From Bedellia somnulentella (lineage: Eukaryota > Arthropoda > Insecta > Lepidoptera > Bedelliidae): 64,000 bases of DNA. Position numbers and translations under genes: made by a program. The DNA is taken from contig OY755181.1 in NCBI GenBank assembly GCA_963576735.1, positions 3,906,001-3,970,000 of the forward strand. Direction: 5' to 3'. The notes under the pieces were generated by a model, which saw only the letters and a list, made by a program, of their open reading frames with translations, was not told where the DNA came from and did not search any database. Positions 32,013 to 43,184 of the stretch are shown piece after piece. How positions within the stretch are numbered: the first letter of the stretch is position 1; every line of letters begins with the position of its first letter.

Positions 32013-32264
32013 GGCCGGCGCTGACTGCCGGCATGGCATGGCAAAGGATTTCGGTACAGATATAGCATTTTTAATCTTATTACCATGCGTATAGAATTCA
32101 TTTTGACACAACGATGCCGAGGGAGGCCGCGGTAGGACAGAACGTCGGCATCGTTGTGTCAAAATAAAGTAAAATGAATTCTATACTCATGGTAATAAGA
32201 TTAAAAATGCTATATCTGTACCGAAATCCTTTGCCATGCCATGCCGGCAGTCAGCGCCGGCCTT
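32013..32264. mobile_element. Foldback (hairpin) element, 252 bp
   Basis: Two ~115-bp arms, near-perfect complements (outer GGCCGGCGCTGACTGCCGGC, inner TGACACAACGATGCCGA), around a ~22-bp GC-rich loop. TTTA occurs on both sides. No coding. Single copy in this window. Confidence 0.88.
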
Positions 32265-32637
32265 TACCAGCTATACGAATCCAAATGACAGCTACTCAAA
32301 AATCTAAATCAGTATAAAATGTTCTTCCTTTGTTTATATGAATGTTTAATTACAAGAACAGTTTCTGAGTTTTATTGGTCCGAATAAAAAAAGCTATAAA
32401 ATCGTTCGTGAATGTATTTTTATGAGACTTTGATTTGTTTCCGATGTGTACTTGCGTTTTGTTAAGATAAGAAACAGACGCTGATCTACATTGGTCTTTA
32501 TAAATATCAGTCATGTTTTAGTAGGTTATAGAAGATGGATGAAAGTAAATTGGTGAAAGGAATAGTGATCGAGTGTTATAGTTCCAAACATAAAAAAATG
32601 CCTTGATGATAAGAACTTTTATTATGGTTAACAACAT

Positions 32638-32880
32638 ACATACATACATATACTCACGGCTATATATCCCATGAAGGGGTAGCCAGAGCAAGGGAATAAG
32701 AAATTCCTCAGCCACTTTTGGAAGTTGCGTGGGGAAAAGATGATGAAATAAAGGTTTTTGGTGATGGGTCTCCAACCGCATCGCCCAAAAATCCCTTAAA
32801 AGCCCTAATACCGTTAGTCGCCTCTTACGTACACCCACCGGAAGAAATGGGGTAGTGCTATTCTAAGCCGGCACTACACA
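32638..32880 (-). mobile_element. SINE-like family A
   Basis: Reversed full length; flanks GGTTAACAA (about 32623 and 32898) form an offset target duplication. Confidence 0.9.
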
Positions 32881-32940
32881 GCTACATGAACAGCAACGGT
32901 TAACAAGAACGGCATTTATCTGTTTGGAGACAGTACAAGA

Positions 32941-33010
32941 TCTGCATGGCTCGCACGAGCGACCTTTTAACTAGATGACACGTGGTATAAAACAGCCATG
33001 TATTTCGCAC
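32941..33010 (-). repeat. Family G, partial, reversed
   Basis: TGCATGGCTCGCACGAGCGA, CCTTTTAACTAGATGACACG and TGGTATAAAACAGCCAT are the complement of the right half of the 13631 copy. Confidence 0.6.
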
Positions 33011-33023
33011 CTACATAGTATAC

Positions 33024-33212
33024 ATACATACATTTACTCACGGGTATATATCCCAAAATGGGGTAACCAGAGCTTCGGCAATAGAAATTGCTCCGCCACT
33101 TTTGGAAGTTTGGTGATGGGTCTCCAACCGCATCGCCAAAAAATCACTTAAAAAACCCCTAAACCTTTAGTTGCCTCTTACGACAACCCACCAGGTAGAA
33201 ATTGGGTCATTC
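33024..33212 (-). mobile_element. Family A, internally deleted
   Basis: CATACATACATTTACTCACG to AGTTGCCTCTTACGACA, lacking the AAAGATGGTAAAATAAAGG block. Confidence 0.85.
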
Positions 33213-33238
33213 TACAGAGTAGTGTACAGTACAGAGTA

Positions 33239-33492
33239 GCTGTGTAGTGTCGGCTTAGAATAACACTACCCCATTTCTGCCGGTGGGTGTACGTAAGAGG
33301 CGACTAACGGTATTGGGGCTTCTAAGGGATTTTTGGACGATGCGGTTGGAGACCCATCACCAACAACCTTTATTTTGCCATCTTTTCCCCACTCAACTTT
33401 CCAAAAGTGGCCGAGGAATTTCTAGTTCCTTAGCTCTGGCTACCCCTTCTAGGGATTTATAGCCGTGAGTATATGTATGTATGTATGTATGT
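33239..33492 (+). mobile_element. SINE-like family A
   Basis: Full length, with CTACAGAGTA on both sides (about 33229 and 33493). Confidence 0.93.
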
Positions 33493-33612
33493 CTACAGAG
33501 TAACGATAAAGTAACGCTCATGCTAGGTCTCCTGTTAGAACTAGTATAGCCGAGACTAACTAACTTGTTTAGTTTTTAATATAGTGTTTGTTCTTTTAGC
33601 ATAGGACTCTTT

Positions 33613-33713
33613 AATTTGAATGTTTTTGACATGTGGGGATTACTAACAAATAAAAGATAAATAAAGGAAAGAAAATTTTCCCGCCGGTGTCGAAATTTTT
33701 CTTTCTTTTATTT
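33613..33713. mobile_element. Family C, short form
   Basis: Target duplication ATAGGACTCTTT (33601-33612, 33714-33725). Body AATTTGAATGTTTTTGACAT, GTGGGGATTACTAAC, GGAAAGAAAATTTTCC, then TTTCTTTCTTTTATTTAT. Lacks the tRNA-like domain. Confidence 0.85.
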
Positions 33714-33851
33714 ATAGGACTCTTTGTTGATCTAAGGACCTTTTTATGTTTATATTCTTATTACTTATTATTCATAAATGGCTTTTTGTTGTATTATTGT
33801 TAAACATTAGTCATGTGTTGCAGTTAAGTCTTCCGAATAAAATACAATACC

Positions 33852-34065
33852 CGGATGGTAATGTCAGTAGACAAAGACCACGGAGCATATTTACAACAGT
33901 TAGACAAAGTGCTCAGAAAGGTAAGCGCTCGAAGTATGAAGAATAAAAGGGCACGTATGAAAGAGGATAGGGAGATGAGAGATTCGCCAGGATCGTATAA
34001 AGTGGCGATTGATAGTTCCTGCCTACTTCCACGGGAATTAAAGGCGTGAGTACATACATATATAT
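33852..34065 (+). pseudogene. LINE-X 3' end
   Basis: GATGGTAATGTCAGTAGACA, AAAGTGCTCAGAAAGG, GCTCGAAGTATGAAGAATAA, CCAGGATCGTATAAAGTGGC and GGCGTGAGTACATACAT. Frame lost. Confidence 0.8.
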
Positions 34066-34794
34066 AAACTAGCTGTTCCTAGTAACACCCAGAGACGACG
34101 ACGAGGCTGATTATTCTCATTACCATCGGCTCGCACTAGCTTACAGAGTGAGAGGCCCCTCTCACGAGCACTCGTTGCGCAGAGTCAGATCGTATAGGAA
34201 GTGGATTTATTTTCGCTATCACAGATTGACTTCACAAATGCTTCTCTTAGTTATTTATTTATTTGAAATAGTTAGTATTTTTTAATATATTTTTGTGATT
34301 ATGTTATATTTTAAAGTGATCATATTAGGTGTTTCATCATGTAAGGTGTGTGAATTAATAAATAAATATAGATCTATTTAAATAACTACACCATGTAACA
34401 TAAAAAACCACAGAGGCGAGTGACACACTTCATGGCCCATTTCTTATAATATAATGTTAGAGGATCGCATAAGAAGGTTTGATGCATATCAAAAAGTATA
34501 ACTGACACATTGTAATTTTCATGGCACCATTGCGGCTTACAATCATGGTGTGGAGATATGCAAGAAAGAGATCATAAAAATATTTTTAGCAAAGAGCACA
34601 ACCCTAATAAAAATAGTATTTATAAATGTTTGGTCCTTCTAGTTGGTTAACAAAAAATAAAGTCTAGGTCTTTTATACAATTATCATAAGGTAAAAAACC
34701 GGACATATCGCAATGATTGAATAAGACACAAAGCACAATAATGAAATGTAGTATACGATCCTATCTCAAAGATATAATATATAGATATTATGCC
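34066..34794. other. Unassigned, partly GC-rich
   Basis: 34080-34210 is GC-rich (CCCAGAGACGACGACGAGGC, GAGTGAGAGGCCCCTCTCAC). No frame or family recognised. Confidence 0.35.
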
Positions 34795-34796
34795 AT

Positions 34797-35157
34797 GATA
34801 GTCCAGTGGGTAGAACACCCGCCCGAAAAACAGAAGGGCGTGAGTTCCAATCCTGGGATGGGCCTACACCAATTTGTCTTTTCTAAAGTCATATGTGTGG
34901 TTAATTTATCATGGTTGCTAACGGTGAGGGAAAACATCGTGAGGAAACCCACATGGCTGAGTTGTACTTAGTCATGTGACAGTGTATTGGTACAAAAACG
35001 GCGATAGGCCTGCCCCCTATCACGTGAGTACACTGTCTAAGCAAAACGTGGGTACCTTCTCTGGAAACTAGATGGCGCTTGCCATGTGAGTTCAGGAGTA
35101 TTGGTACCTCTGCGAACCCCTTCAGGGATAAATGGCGTGAACGTTTATGTTATGTTA
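34797..35157 (+). mobile_element. SINE family B, variant subfamily
   Basis: Nearly identical to 26329-26693, including CTCTGGAAACTAGATGGCGC. The flank ATATTATGCC occurs at both ends. Confidence 0.92.
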
Positions 35158-35172
35158 TGTTATATTATGCCT

Positions 35173-35314
35173 TCGCCTTATCACCAACAACCTTTATTTT
35201 ACCATCTTTTCCCCACTTAACTTTCCAAAAGTGGCTGAGGAATTTCTGATTCCTTAGCTCTGGCTACCCCATCTAGGGATTTATAGCCGTGAGTATATGT
35301 ATGTATGTATGTAT
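35173..35314 (+). mobile_element. Family A, 5'-truncated, next to SINE B
   Basis: Begins at TTATCACCAACAACC. Flanked by TATTATGCCTTCG (about 35161 and 35315), 13 bp that overlap the target duplication of the preceding SINE B: a serial insertion at one site. Confidence 0.92.
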
Positions 35315-35488
35315 TATGCCTTCGAACGTTCTCGAGACAGACATATTATTTAGTCATTGTGCTAAAACTACAAATAGAAGATTTTTTTCTTAATATCCTC
35401 GTGGGGGCAGGGTATGGTACTAGCCCAATTTTCAAGTCGAACCGATTGTTACAATTAAAATTAAACAATCATTTGGTTCATGTTATTT

Positions 35489-35737
35489 CATACATACATA
35501 CATATACTCACGGCTATAAATACCTAGTAGGGGTAGCCAGAGCTAAGGAACTAGAAATTGCGCAGCCACTTTTGGAAAGTTGAGTGGGGAAAAGATGGCA
35601 AAATAAAGGTTTTTGGTGATGGGTCTCCAACCGCATCGCCCAAAAATCCCTTAAAAGCCCCAATACCGTTAGTCGCCTCTTACGTTCACCCACCGGCAGA
35701 AATGGGGTAGTGTTATTCTAAGCCGACACTACACAGC
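35489..35737 (-). mobile_element. SINE-like family A
   Basis: Reversed full length; GGTTCATGTTATTTCAT on both sides (17 bp, about 35476 and 35744). Confidence 0.93.
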
Positions 35738-35759
35738 ACAGCAGGTTCATGTTATTTCA

Positions 35760-37320
35760 TATTTGATTTACTTTATTTTATAATAACGGGTAAGTGAAAA
35801 CAGTTTAAAAGAAATTTTCTAAAATATTTCTTTCTCAATGAACACAAAAGATGTGCTACAAAGTAATATTCAATCGTTAAGAAAACCTCTTTTTTGTATT
35901 CTTTTAATAAATTTCCTATGAACAAGAAAATCAAACCCTACGAGTTTAATAATTTATCTGAAGTATGCATCGAAATTTAAATTAGTCTTCAATTTCAGGA
36001 ATAAATTTGTTATTTCAAACCTGTATCGGCGTCAAACAAAGCTCGGCACGTAGTAGGAATGAGTCAAACCACTTTTGTATGTCAATGTACAATTTCTTAC
36101 AATAACAAAACGCTTTTATTTTCGCCATATTTTGCCTGCTACTTGCTTGCAGTGATTATTTGTTCAGTTATCAACTTGTCAGCGCGAGCGTACGGGGTCA
36201 TGGACAGATGTTAACATATGTTTTTGTTTTTCTTATTTGAGAAATTTCTTATGTTGTGTTGTGACGAAGTGCGTCCCCTTTGTCTTTACGTTTCTCAGTC
36301 GACGTCGAGATTGATCCTCTTTGGAATTCAGACAGAATTGAAAGTTTTTGTTATATTTTTTTAGTAAATTATTGTTTTAGTCATTCTTATACAAACAAGT
36401 GAAAATGAGGTAATACAATTAATTTAAAAAGAAGAAAGATGTTGGCGAAATTTGACGTTCAGTTTTATTAACCCTCTTAAAGACTAAGGGAGGTTTTTTA
36501 AGATCATAACCGAGCTACTCATTTATTATTGAAATGATATAATGACATTACTATTCCTTTGTGACAAAATGATATTGTACACAATAATATCTCTTTAAAT
36601 AAAAATGGAACCACCTTTACGGCTAACTGATGGAATCCTAAATTTTCGTGGATTATCGCCGAGAAAATATCTAATATTCTACCGTTTCAAAGTAAGCTGA
36701 AAGAAGTATCTAACTATTGGGTAACATCGGTTTCAATACCAGACAGATATTATTTATGTGGTTCAGCCAAAGTGAGGCAGAATAAGTTTTCACATAACTC
36801 AAGCCAGTCGATTTGTGTTGCCAGGTTACAAATATAACATTCGCTTACTTATATTGTATTGAACTTTGAACAGCTAATTTCAGATTATATTCAAATTAAA
36901 TATTTTGTTTGAGATAACACCTAATGGTAAGAAAAAAATCTCATAGTATTTTGAAATAGATCTTCTTTAAATCATTGCAATCATAGGAAACAGTTATAGA
37001 AAAAGCCATGTAGAGTCAGTTAACTTTACAAATACCTAAACTCATGGCTAACGTCTCAAAGCAGACGCAGTGGAAGTATCGGAATAATGAAATTATCAAT
37101 CACTTTCGGAAATTAAGTAAATAAATATAATAATAATAATTAATGTTTTTATTTGTCTCTTAAAATACAACAATACAAGAAAATAAAGTAACAAAAAAAA
37201 CAACAATGATATCAAACAACAGACAAAAAGGTGCAAAGCTCGTTCTATCCTCAACAAGCAGATAGCTTCGCTTTTCAGCTCTGACCTAAATATAACATAA
37301 CTGATATAAATATGATATAA
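35760..37320. other. 1.6-kb repeat-free stretch
   Basis: One of few long stretches without a recognised repeat. It holds the candidate 5' exon at 36296-36411. The rest is AT-rich without supported exons. Confidence 0.4.
36296..36411 (+). other. Candidate transcription start and 5' exon
   Basis: CTCAGTCGACGTCGAGATTG holds an arthropod initiator-like TCAGT in a locally GC-richer block. About 110 bp later AAGTGAAAATGAG is followed by GTAATA, a possible start codon two bases before a splice donor (ATG AG|GTAATA). No TATA box or downstream exon found. This could be chance. Confidence 0.15.
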
Positions 37321-37324
37321 CTGG

Positions 37325-37425
37325 TGATATGATTTCAGTCACATCGCCCAAAAATCACCTATAATAGCTCTTCTCGTACAACCGCCAATAAGGAGACAAT
37401 CGTTAGGTCTGAGCCGTCACTATAC
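37325..37425 (-). repeat. Family A, decayed
   Basis: CACATCGCCCAAAAATCACC and CTGAGCCGTCACTATAC. Confidence 0.5.
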
Positions 37426-38085
37426 TTTACCCAGCATTCAGTTAAAAATACCAAAATAAACTACTACTTACGGTTAGAATATATAGAAAACAATGTTATT
37501 ATTATTCACGTTCAGTTATATAAATTATTAAACTTTGAGGTAAAGCAAAGGCAATAAAACCAGCAGGACACAAAGATTTTTTATCCGTACTCCAGTATCT
37601 AAATCGCGGAATAAAAAAGAAAGATCCCATGTGTTTTAACTGGGTATGGCGAACTAATCTTCGTGCAAGGATTAATTTCTTCCACACTATTACACTTTTC
37701 AGTCAACATTTCTACTGATATCAGAAAAAATGGGTTACTCCTCTCTTTTAAATGATCCTTAAAAATAAGTTTTATAAAAAATAGTATTGTACAAATTACA
37801 ATTACAATTCTTACTCATTCTTAAGGAACATACTTCTTGCCCAGCATTATTGTAGATCGCGCTAGTTATTTTCTATATTCTTCTTTGTTCTGTTTTTAAC
37901 CCTCTTACAAAAAAAGTGTATTCAGAAAGTGTAACCAAATACCTACTCACCTATTCTCATAGCTCTATGACTGAAAAAGAGTTAGACTGAGCTACATCAT
38001 AAAAAAATTTGAGACATTTTTGAGAGTTGAAAAAGAATAATATTATAAAATTAAGAATGGTTGGAGATTGTTCACCTTAAAACCC
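37426..38085. other. Unassigned AT-rich spacer
   Basis: Nothing recognised. Confidence 0.35.
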
Positions 38086-38323
38086 TAACGCCTGATTTCT
38101 GAATTGAGTATTCCAGCTGAGAACAACTTAAGTATCGTTCTGTCGCATTGAAATCTTAACAACTGAATGAGACAAAACGTGAGTATCGCATTGAAATCTT
38201 AACAACTGAATGAGACAAAACGTGAGTATCGTTTTGTCTCATTCAGTTGTTAAGATTTCAATGCGACAGAACGATACTTAAGTTGTTCTCAGCTGGAATA
38301 CTCAATTCAGAAATCGGGCGTAT
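38086..38323. mobile_element. Foldback element, copy 1
   Basis: Arms begin CGCCTGATTTCTGAATTGAG and end as their complement. A 44-bp piece of the left arm (CGCATTGAAATCTTAACAAC to AACGTGAGTAT) is tandemly doubled in the centre. No coding. Confidence 0.85.
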
Positions 38324-38730
38324 GACACCCATGGTAAGAAATTGATTGATGCTATTCAAACAGAATATTATGAACAAAGTGTACTTAAGGCTTGGTGATC
38401 AAACAAATATGTTAAATTGATAAGTAAATAAAACAGAACGTCATTATGGTTGATGTACAACGCAGAAAACTCATTTCCTCCGAGTTCGTTTTGATTAATT
38501 AGAATCAGATATTCCTCGTGTCATTAATGTATCATATAAATTGGATACGATGTGAATATTCACATTTGATTATCGGAAAACACAAAGTCCAATTTATATT
38601 ATACATAGTAATGAAAATTTTAGGTAGGCATGAATAACCAATAACAACAACCATTAATTCCAACAATAATATTGGTATTTATTAATGTAGGTGTAAAGAT
38701 TATTGTGAGTTTTTCTATATAAACCTAACA

Positions 38731-39208
38731 TGTACTCACGACTATAAATCCCATAAAGGAGTAGAAAGAAAAGAGTTTTAGAAACTTAAAATTTCTCAAT
38801 TACTTTTACCGTGTAGTGTCGGCTTAGAATAGCACTACCCCGTTTCTACCGATGGGTGTACGTAAGAGGCGACTAACGGTATTGGGGCTTTTAAGGAATT
38901 TTTGGGCGATGCGGTTGGAGACCCATCATCAACAACCTTTACTTTTACCATCTTTTCCCCACTCACATTTCCAAAAGTGGCCGAGGAATTTCTAATTCCT
39001 TAGCTCCGGCTACCCCTTATAGGGATTTATAGCCATGAGTAAATGCATACTTTTGTAAAATCAAGATGTTTGGTTATGCGAATTGGGAGTCGTTTGTTAC
39101 TGTGGTGGGCCGCATTGTCCGAAAATTACTTGAAAAGCCCCAAATTTTCTAGTTTGCCACCCGCGGGAAATAATGAACTAGTGCTTTTTTACGCCGATAC
39201 TACATGAG
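38731..39208 (-). repeat. Old family A copy split by a younger one
   Basis: Left part 38731-38800 (GTACTCACGACTATAAATCC), right part 39090-39208 (GTGGTGGGCCGCATTGTCCG to CCGATACTACATG); highly diverged. Confidence 0.65.
38809..39050 (+). mobile_element. SINE-like family A inside an older family A
   Basis: Full length; ACTTTTACCGTGTAGTG on the left and ACTTTTG on the right. Opposite in orientation to its host element. Confidence 0.9.
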
Positions 39209-39427
39209 TAGTTTAGAAATACAGAAATATCTTGTGGGTAATTAAAATGGATAAAATATTTTTACTTAAGAAACATAACACAATTCCAAGTCAGTAGAAT
39301 CGTAGAAGTGCTAAACTTTAATACTGGAACACTAGCGCAATAAGTTTTGGCTCAAGCAAACTTGTTACTTCATTATTATCAAAAATTACTCTCGAAATGA
39401 ATACTTCGAAAGTCAAAGTTATTATTA

Positions 39428-39545
39428 CGTGACTCTGTCGGTTAGAATGAGATAAAAGTATACGATTCAACGAGAGTGCGAAAGAGATGACTGTTTTACA
39501 CCGCGCGTTATCTAGCTAAAAGGTTGCTCCTACTAGCAATGCAAA
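39428..39545 (+). repeat. Family G repeat
   Basis: CGTGACTCTGTCGGTTAGAA, GAAAGAGATGACTGTTTTAC, CGCGCGTTATCTAGCTAAAA. Confidence 0.65.
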
Positions 39546-39727
39546 ACAAATTTGTTTTTGTGTTTGATTGTCGGTAATGAATAGGCTCCAAATAAACTCA
39601 GCTGATCTCACAAATCTTTACATTAATAGAAACCTACAACCTTTAGTAGAATAAAACCATAGAAAAACGAGTTAAATTAAATAAGAGGTGAGCAGCATAG
39701 ATGGAACTTTAAATAATTGAATAATAA

Positions 39728-39877
39728 GACTTTCGCCTGATTTCTGAATTGAGTATTCAAGCTGAGAACGACTTAAGTATAATTTTATCTCGTTCAGTTG
39801 TTAAGATTTCAATGCGACAGAACGATACTTAAGTTGTTCTCAGCTGGAATACTCAATTCAGAAATCGGTCGTATGAG
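39728..39877. mobile_element. Foldback element, copy 2
   Basis: Same family as 38086-38323 (CGCCTGATTTCTGAATTGAG), shorter, with arms meeting almost directly. Confidence 0.85.
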
Positions 39878-39929
39878 TATAAACTTATTGATCTATAAGT
39901 ATAAACTTATTGTTTAAGCGTATGAGGTT

Positions 39930-40240
39930 CGGAACTATTAGTACCTCTCTCACGTCAACGTGTGGCAAAGACACTGATACTTCCAAACATCACTTTTGTC
40001 AATTTTCTCGCCTCATCTTCAAAGAACCCAATTTTTGCTTGAACAATGAATTCAAGTGTTAGGAGACGAGCCTTACTCCGCTGTATATAAATAAACTGTC
40101 ACATGACTAAACACACTCAGCTGTGTAAATTTCTTCACGATGTTTTTCTTAAGCACTTTAAATCTTGCCTACGACCACTGTTTCTTAGGTATAACGCAGG
40201 AGGTTTCGTTCTGAAATTAATCCTCACTTATTACAACCCT
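39930..40240 (-). repeat. SINE family B, decayed
   Basis: GACACTGATACTTCCAAACA, CTGTCACATGACTAAACACA, TAAATTTCTTCACGATG. Confidence 0.6.
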
Positions 40241-40268
40241 GATAAATATTCCACTCTTATATCTTTAG

Positions 40269-40514
40269 CTGTGTAGTGTCGGCTTAGAATAGCACTACCC
40301 CATTTCTTCCGGTGGGTGTGCGTAAGAGGCGACTAACGGACTTGGGGCTTTTTAAGGGATTTTTGGGCGATGCGGTTGGAGACCCATCACCACCAAGCTT
40401 TATTCTACCATCTTTTCCCCACTCAACTTCCAAAAGTGGCTGAGGAATTTATAATTTCTCAGCTCTGGCTACCCCTTTTACAGATTTATAGCCGTGAGTA
40501 TATGTATGTATGTT
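40269..40514 (+). mobile_element. SINE-like family A
   Basis: Full length; TTATATCTTTAG occurs on both sides (about 40256 and 40513). Confidence 0.93.
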
Positions 40515-40624
40515 ATATCTTTAGAAAAGACACATAGATGTAATTCCGATTTGGGATTTGAAACCACGCTATCCTAACTGCACTGAAAGTTATTGCTTTC
40601 CTACAGAGCTACTACCAAAGATAC

Positions 40625-40850
40625 ATACAGACCGTAAATCCCAAAAAAGGGCAGCCATAGCTTTAGAGCTAGAAACACTTTGGAACGTTTTGGGAGTTGA
40701 CAGGGGACAAGATGGTAGAAATAACGTATCGTTGGTGATAGGTCTCTACTCCAACAGCATCGCGCCAAATGCCCCATACACTAAGTCGCCTCTTACCGCC
40801 ATGGGAAGGAAGGGGTCTTGACAGTCAAAGCCGGCACTACACGGCAAAGA
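40625..40850 (-). repeat. Family A, older subfamily
   Basis: CAGACCGTAAATCCCAAAAA, TGACAGGGGACAAGATGGTA to AAGCCGGCACTACACGGC. Confidence 0.8.
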
Positions 40851-40852
40851 TG

Positions 40853-41224
40853 TTCCTTATAATCTTATTTTACTGATTCAGTGCATGAATATTAAATTTA
40901 AATGTCATTGTAGTACACAGCACCAATATTATATACGGAAAAGTCAAAGTCAAAATGCTTCACCCTCGTCGCTCAACTCTCAAGAATTGTCGTACTGGAA
41001 GTAATTTTATATTCATCTACTTCGACTTTGACATTGAATGACAAGTACCGATTCAAGCGTAAATGTTTTGTGATAGTTAAAAATTGGATGCAAAGACGAA
41101 CAATAATATTACTTATTATAAATAGGTAGGTAGATAAAAAAAAATCAAGGGATTTGTTCGAATTCTAGATCTGCTGATTTATTTGCCAGTTGAACTACAC
41201 GGTGTTAAGTTATTCGAATAGATA
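40853..41224. other. Unassigned spacer
   Basis: Nothing recognised. Confidence 0.35.
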
Positions 41225-41945
41225 ATTTAGTTTTGAATAAATAAAGAATAAGTAAAGGAAAGAAAAATTTCGGGTATACGCCCCGATCGGTATGCAAAGT
41301 TTTTTTTTGGTATTAATTAAATATTTTTATTCGATAGTAAACACGAAAATAAAAGACTAATTTGAATATTTTCCATTTAAAATGAGTAATTGTAAAGTTA
41401 TGATTTTTTAAAGATTGTTCAACTTTTGTACTTAATGACGTCATCGATCGATAAAATCACGTAGCGACATGCAAATGAAGCGAAATGTTTTATAAAAATG
41501 TTGCTGATTCCAAAACATATCACGAATTTGTGATGTCAAATGAAATTATTACGATATTATACTAAACAAACCTATGATTTTCGATATTTTGTTAATAAAC
41601 TGCAAAACCGTATGTCTTTGAAACAACATTGAAGGTCAAACACTGTTACAGTTTTTTGATAAAATAACAGTCATCTTAGCTTCAATTGATATAATTTCAA
41701 GAAAATATTGTTTATAACCATAATATCTCGAAATGGTTTTGTAATCAGCATCACTTTAGTAAAACTTTGCATACCGAATTGAGCCACCGCGTCAATGGCT
41801 GCCAGCGCGAAATTCTTCTATCCTTTATTTCTTTTACACGTTTAAGTAGTGTTTTCGTTTCCTACCTCCGAATTTTTAACTAATTCAGAAGGCCATTTGT
41901 CCATCTTTTTAGATAGAATGCAAATGTTGAAAACGCCTAACTATC
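41225..41945 (-). mobile_element. Family C, long form, interrupted
   Basis: AATAAAGAATAAGTAAAGGA, AAGAAAAATTTCGGGTATAC and GCCCCGAT, then after the inserted element TTGAGCCACCGCGTCAATGG, CAGCGCGAAATTCTTCTATC and GCAAATGTTGAAAACGCC. Reverse complement of the body at 27650-27850, with part of the tRNA-like domain lost at the insertion. Confidence 0.8.
41287..41777. mobile_element. Short inverted-repeat DNA element in family C
   Basis: Ends CGGTATGCAAAGTTTT and AAAACTTTGCATACCG (16-bp inverted repeat), 490 bp, AT-rich, no coding. Target bases cannot be fixed because host sequence is missing at the junction. Confidence 0.75.
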
Positions 41946-42372
41946 ACTTTAATATATTATATATGTCGTAGGATGATTTGATGTTTAGGTTTTTTGCAAA
42001 AAACCTAGGGATTTTGCAAAAATCCGGATAATTAGACAACGGTTATAATATTTTCTAATCTTACTAGATTTTTTGCAAAAAAACTGGTTGGTTTAGAATG
42101 ACTCCGAAACGAAATGTCAGTTTTTATGAATACTGTACACTGATTGGTCGATTGCAGTGCCTCATTAACACGTCATCTCTGATTGGTTGTTAATTAAGAC
42201 GTATTTACTTCATTGATTCTACCTACATTTAATTTGATTGTTATTTTAATTTTAGTTACAAAAAGTTCCTAAGTATAAAAATAGTATTGTCGTTTCCCTT
42301 TATAACTCTAGCTATGAAACCTCAATAATACAATTTAAAACGTATTTACGTTATTGTTCCTACCTATATTGA

Positions 42373-42812
42373 AGACATCCATGGCCGAGTGGATAGGTGA
42401 CTAGATTTTCGGTCTGGATTTGGAGTCTTGGAGGTTTGATTCCCGCTGAGAGCAACATTTATGTAATGAGCATATGTGTATTATACATACATACATATAC
42501 TCACGGCTATAAATCCCTAGAAGGGATAGCCAGAGCTAAGGAATTAAAAAATTGGGAAAAGATGGTAAAGTAAAGGTTATTTGTTGGTGATGGGTCTCCA
42601 ACCTCATCGCCCAAAAATCCCTTAAAAGCCCCAATACCGTTAGCCGCCTCTTACGTACACCCATTGGTAGGAACGGGGTAGTGCTATTCTAAGCCGACAC
42701 TACACGGTATGTGTATTATATTATATTAAATATATCGCTGAGTTAGTATCCCATAATACAAGTGTTACTTAGTTTGGGGTAACTTGATCTGTGTATAATA
42801 TGTCCGAACGTG
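42373..42812 (+). mobile_element. tRNA-derived SINE family D
   Basis: Head CATGGCCGAGTGGATAGGTG (A box) and GGAGGTTTGATTCCCGCTGA (B box) resemble a tRNA with a long variable arm. The body ATATATCGCTGAGTTAGTAT leads to TTTGGGGTAACTTGATCTGT. Split by a family A insertion. Confidence 0.85.
42483..42712 (-). mobile_element. SINE-like family A inside SINE D
   Basis: Reversed; target duplication TATGTGTATTATA on both sides (about 42474 and 42708). Confidence 0.92.
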
Positions 42813-43184
42813 ATTGTAATTTTACTCCAACAAAAGAGTAAAATAATAAATTTAATTTCTAGTATCAAATAAGTATTGTCATTTCTTACCCTTTATAACT
42901 CTAGCTATAATATCTTAATACCACAACGACGAACCAATCAGAATAAGTGTAGGCGAGCAATCAGAAATCAGCCAATCAGCGTTAAAGAAGTACAATCTTA
43001 CTAAACCAACTAGTTGTTTTGCAAAAAACCTAGTAAGATTAGAAAATATTATAACCGTTGTCTAATTATCCAGATTTTTGCAAAAACCCTAGGTTTTTTG
43101 CAAAAAACCTAAACATCAAATCATCCTACGACATATATATATAATTATCAATTTAAATTATTTTTGAATGTTAATTTTAAAGCA

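Larger units (their letters stand above)
41961..43136. mobile_element. Inverted-repeat element, 1.18 kb, TIRs ~130 bp
   Basis: TIRs 41961-42096 and 43011-43136 (outer ATATGTCGTAGGATGATTTG). Each TIR carries palindromes centred on TTTTGCAAAA, such as AGGTTTTTTGCAAAAAACCT. The interior has diverged direct repeats (CCCTTTATAACTCTAGCTAT at 42296 and CCTTTATAACTCTAGCTATA at 42889) and no transposase. It hosts SINE D, which hosts SINE A. Confidence 0.85.

Noticed and set aside
42373..42460. tRNA gene (Leu/Ser-like)
   Set aside because: The head belongs to SINE D with copies at 43950-44040 and 50022; the stems are imperfect and the SINE body follows directly.
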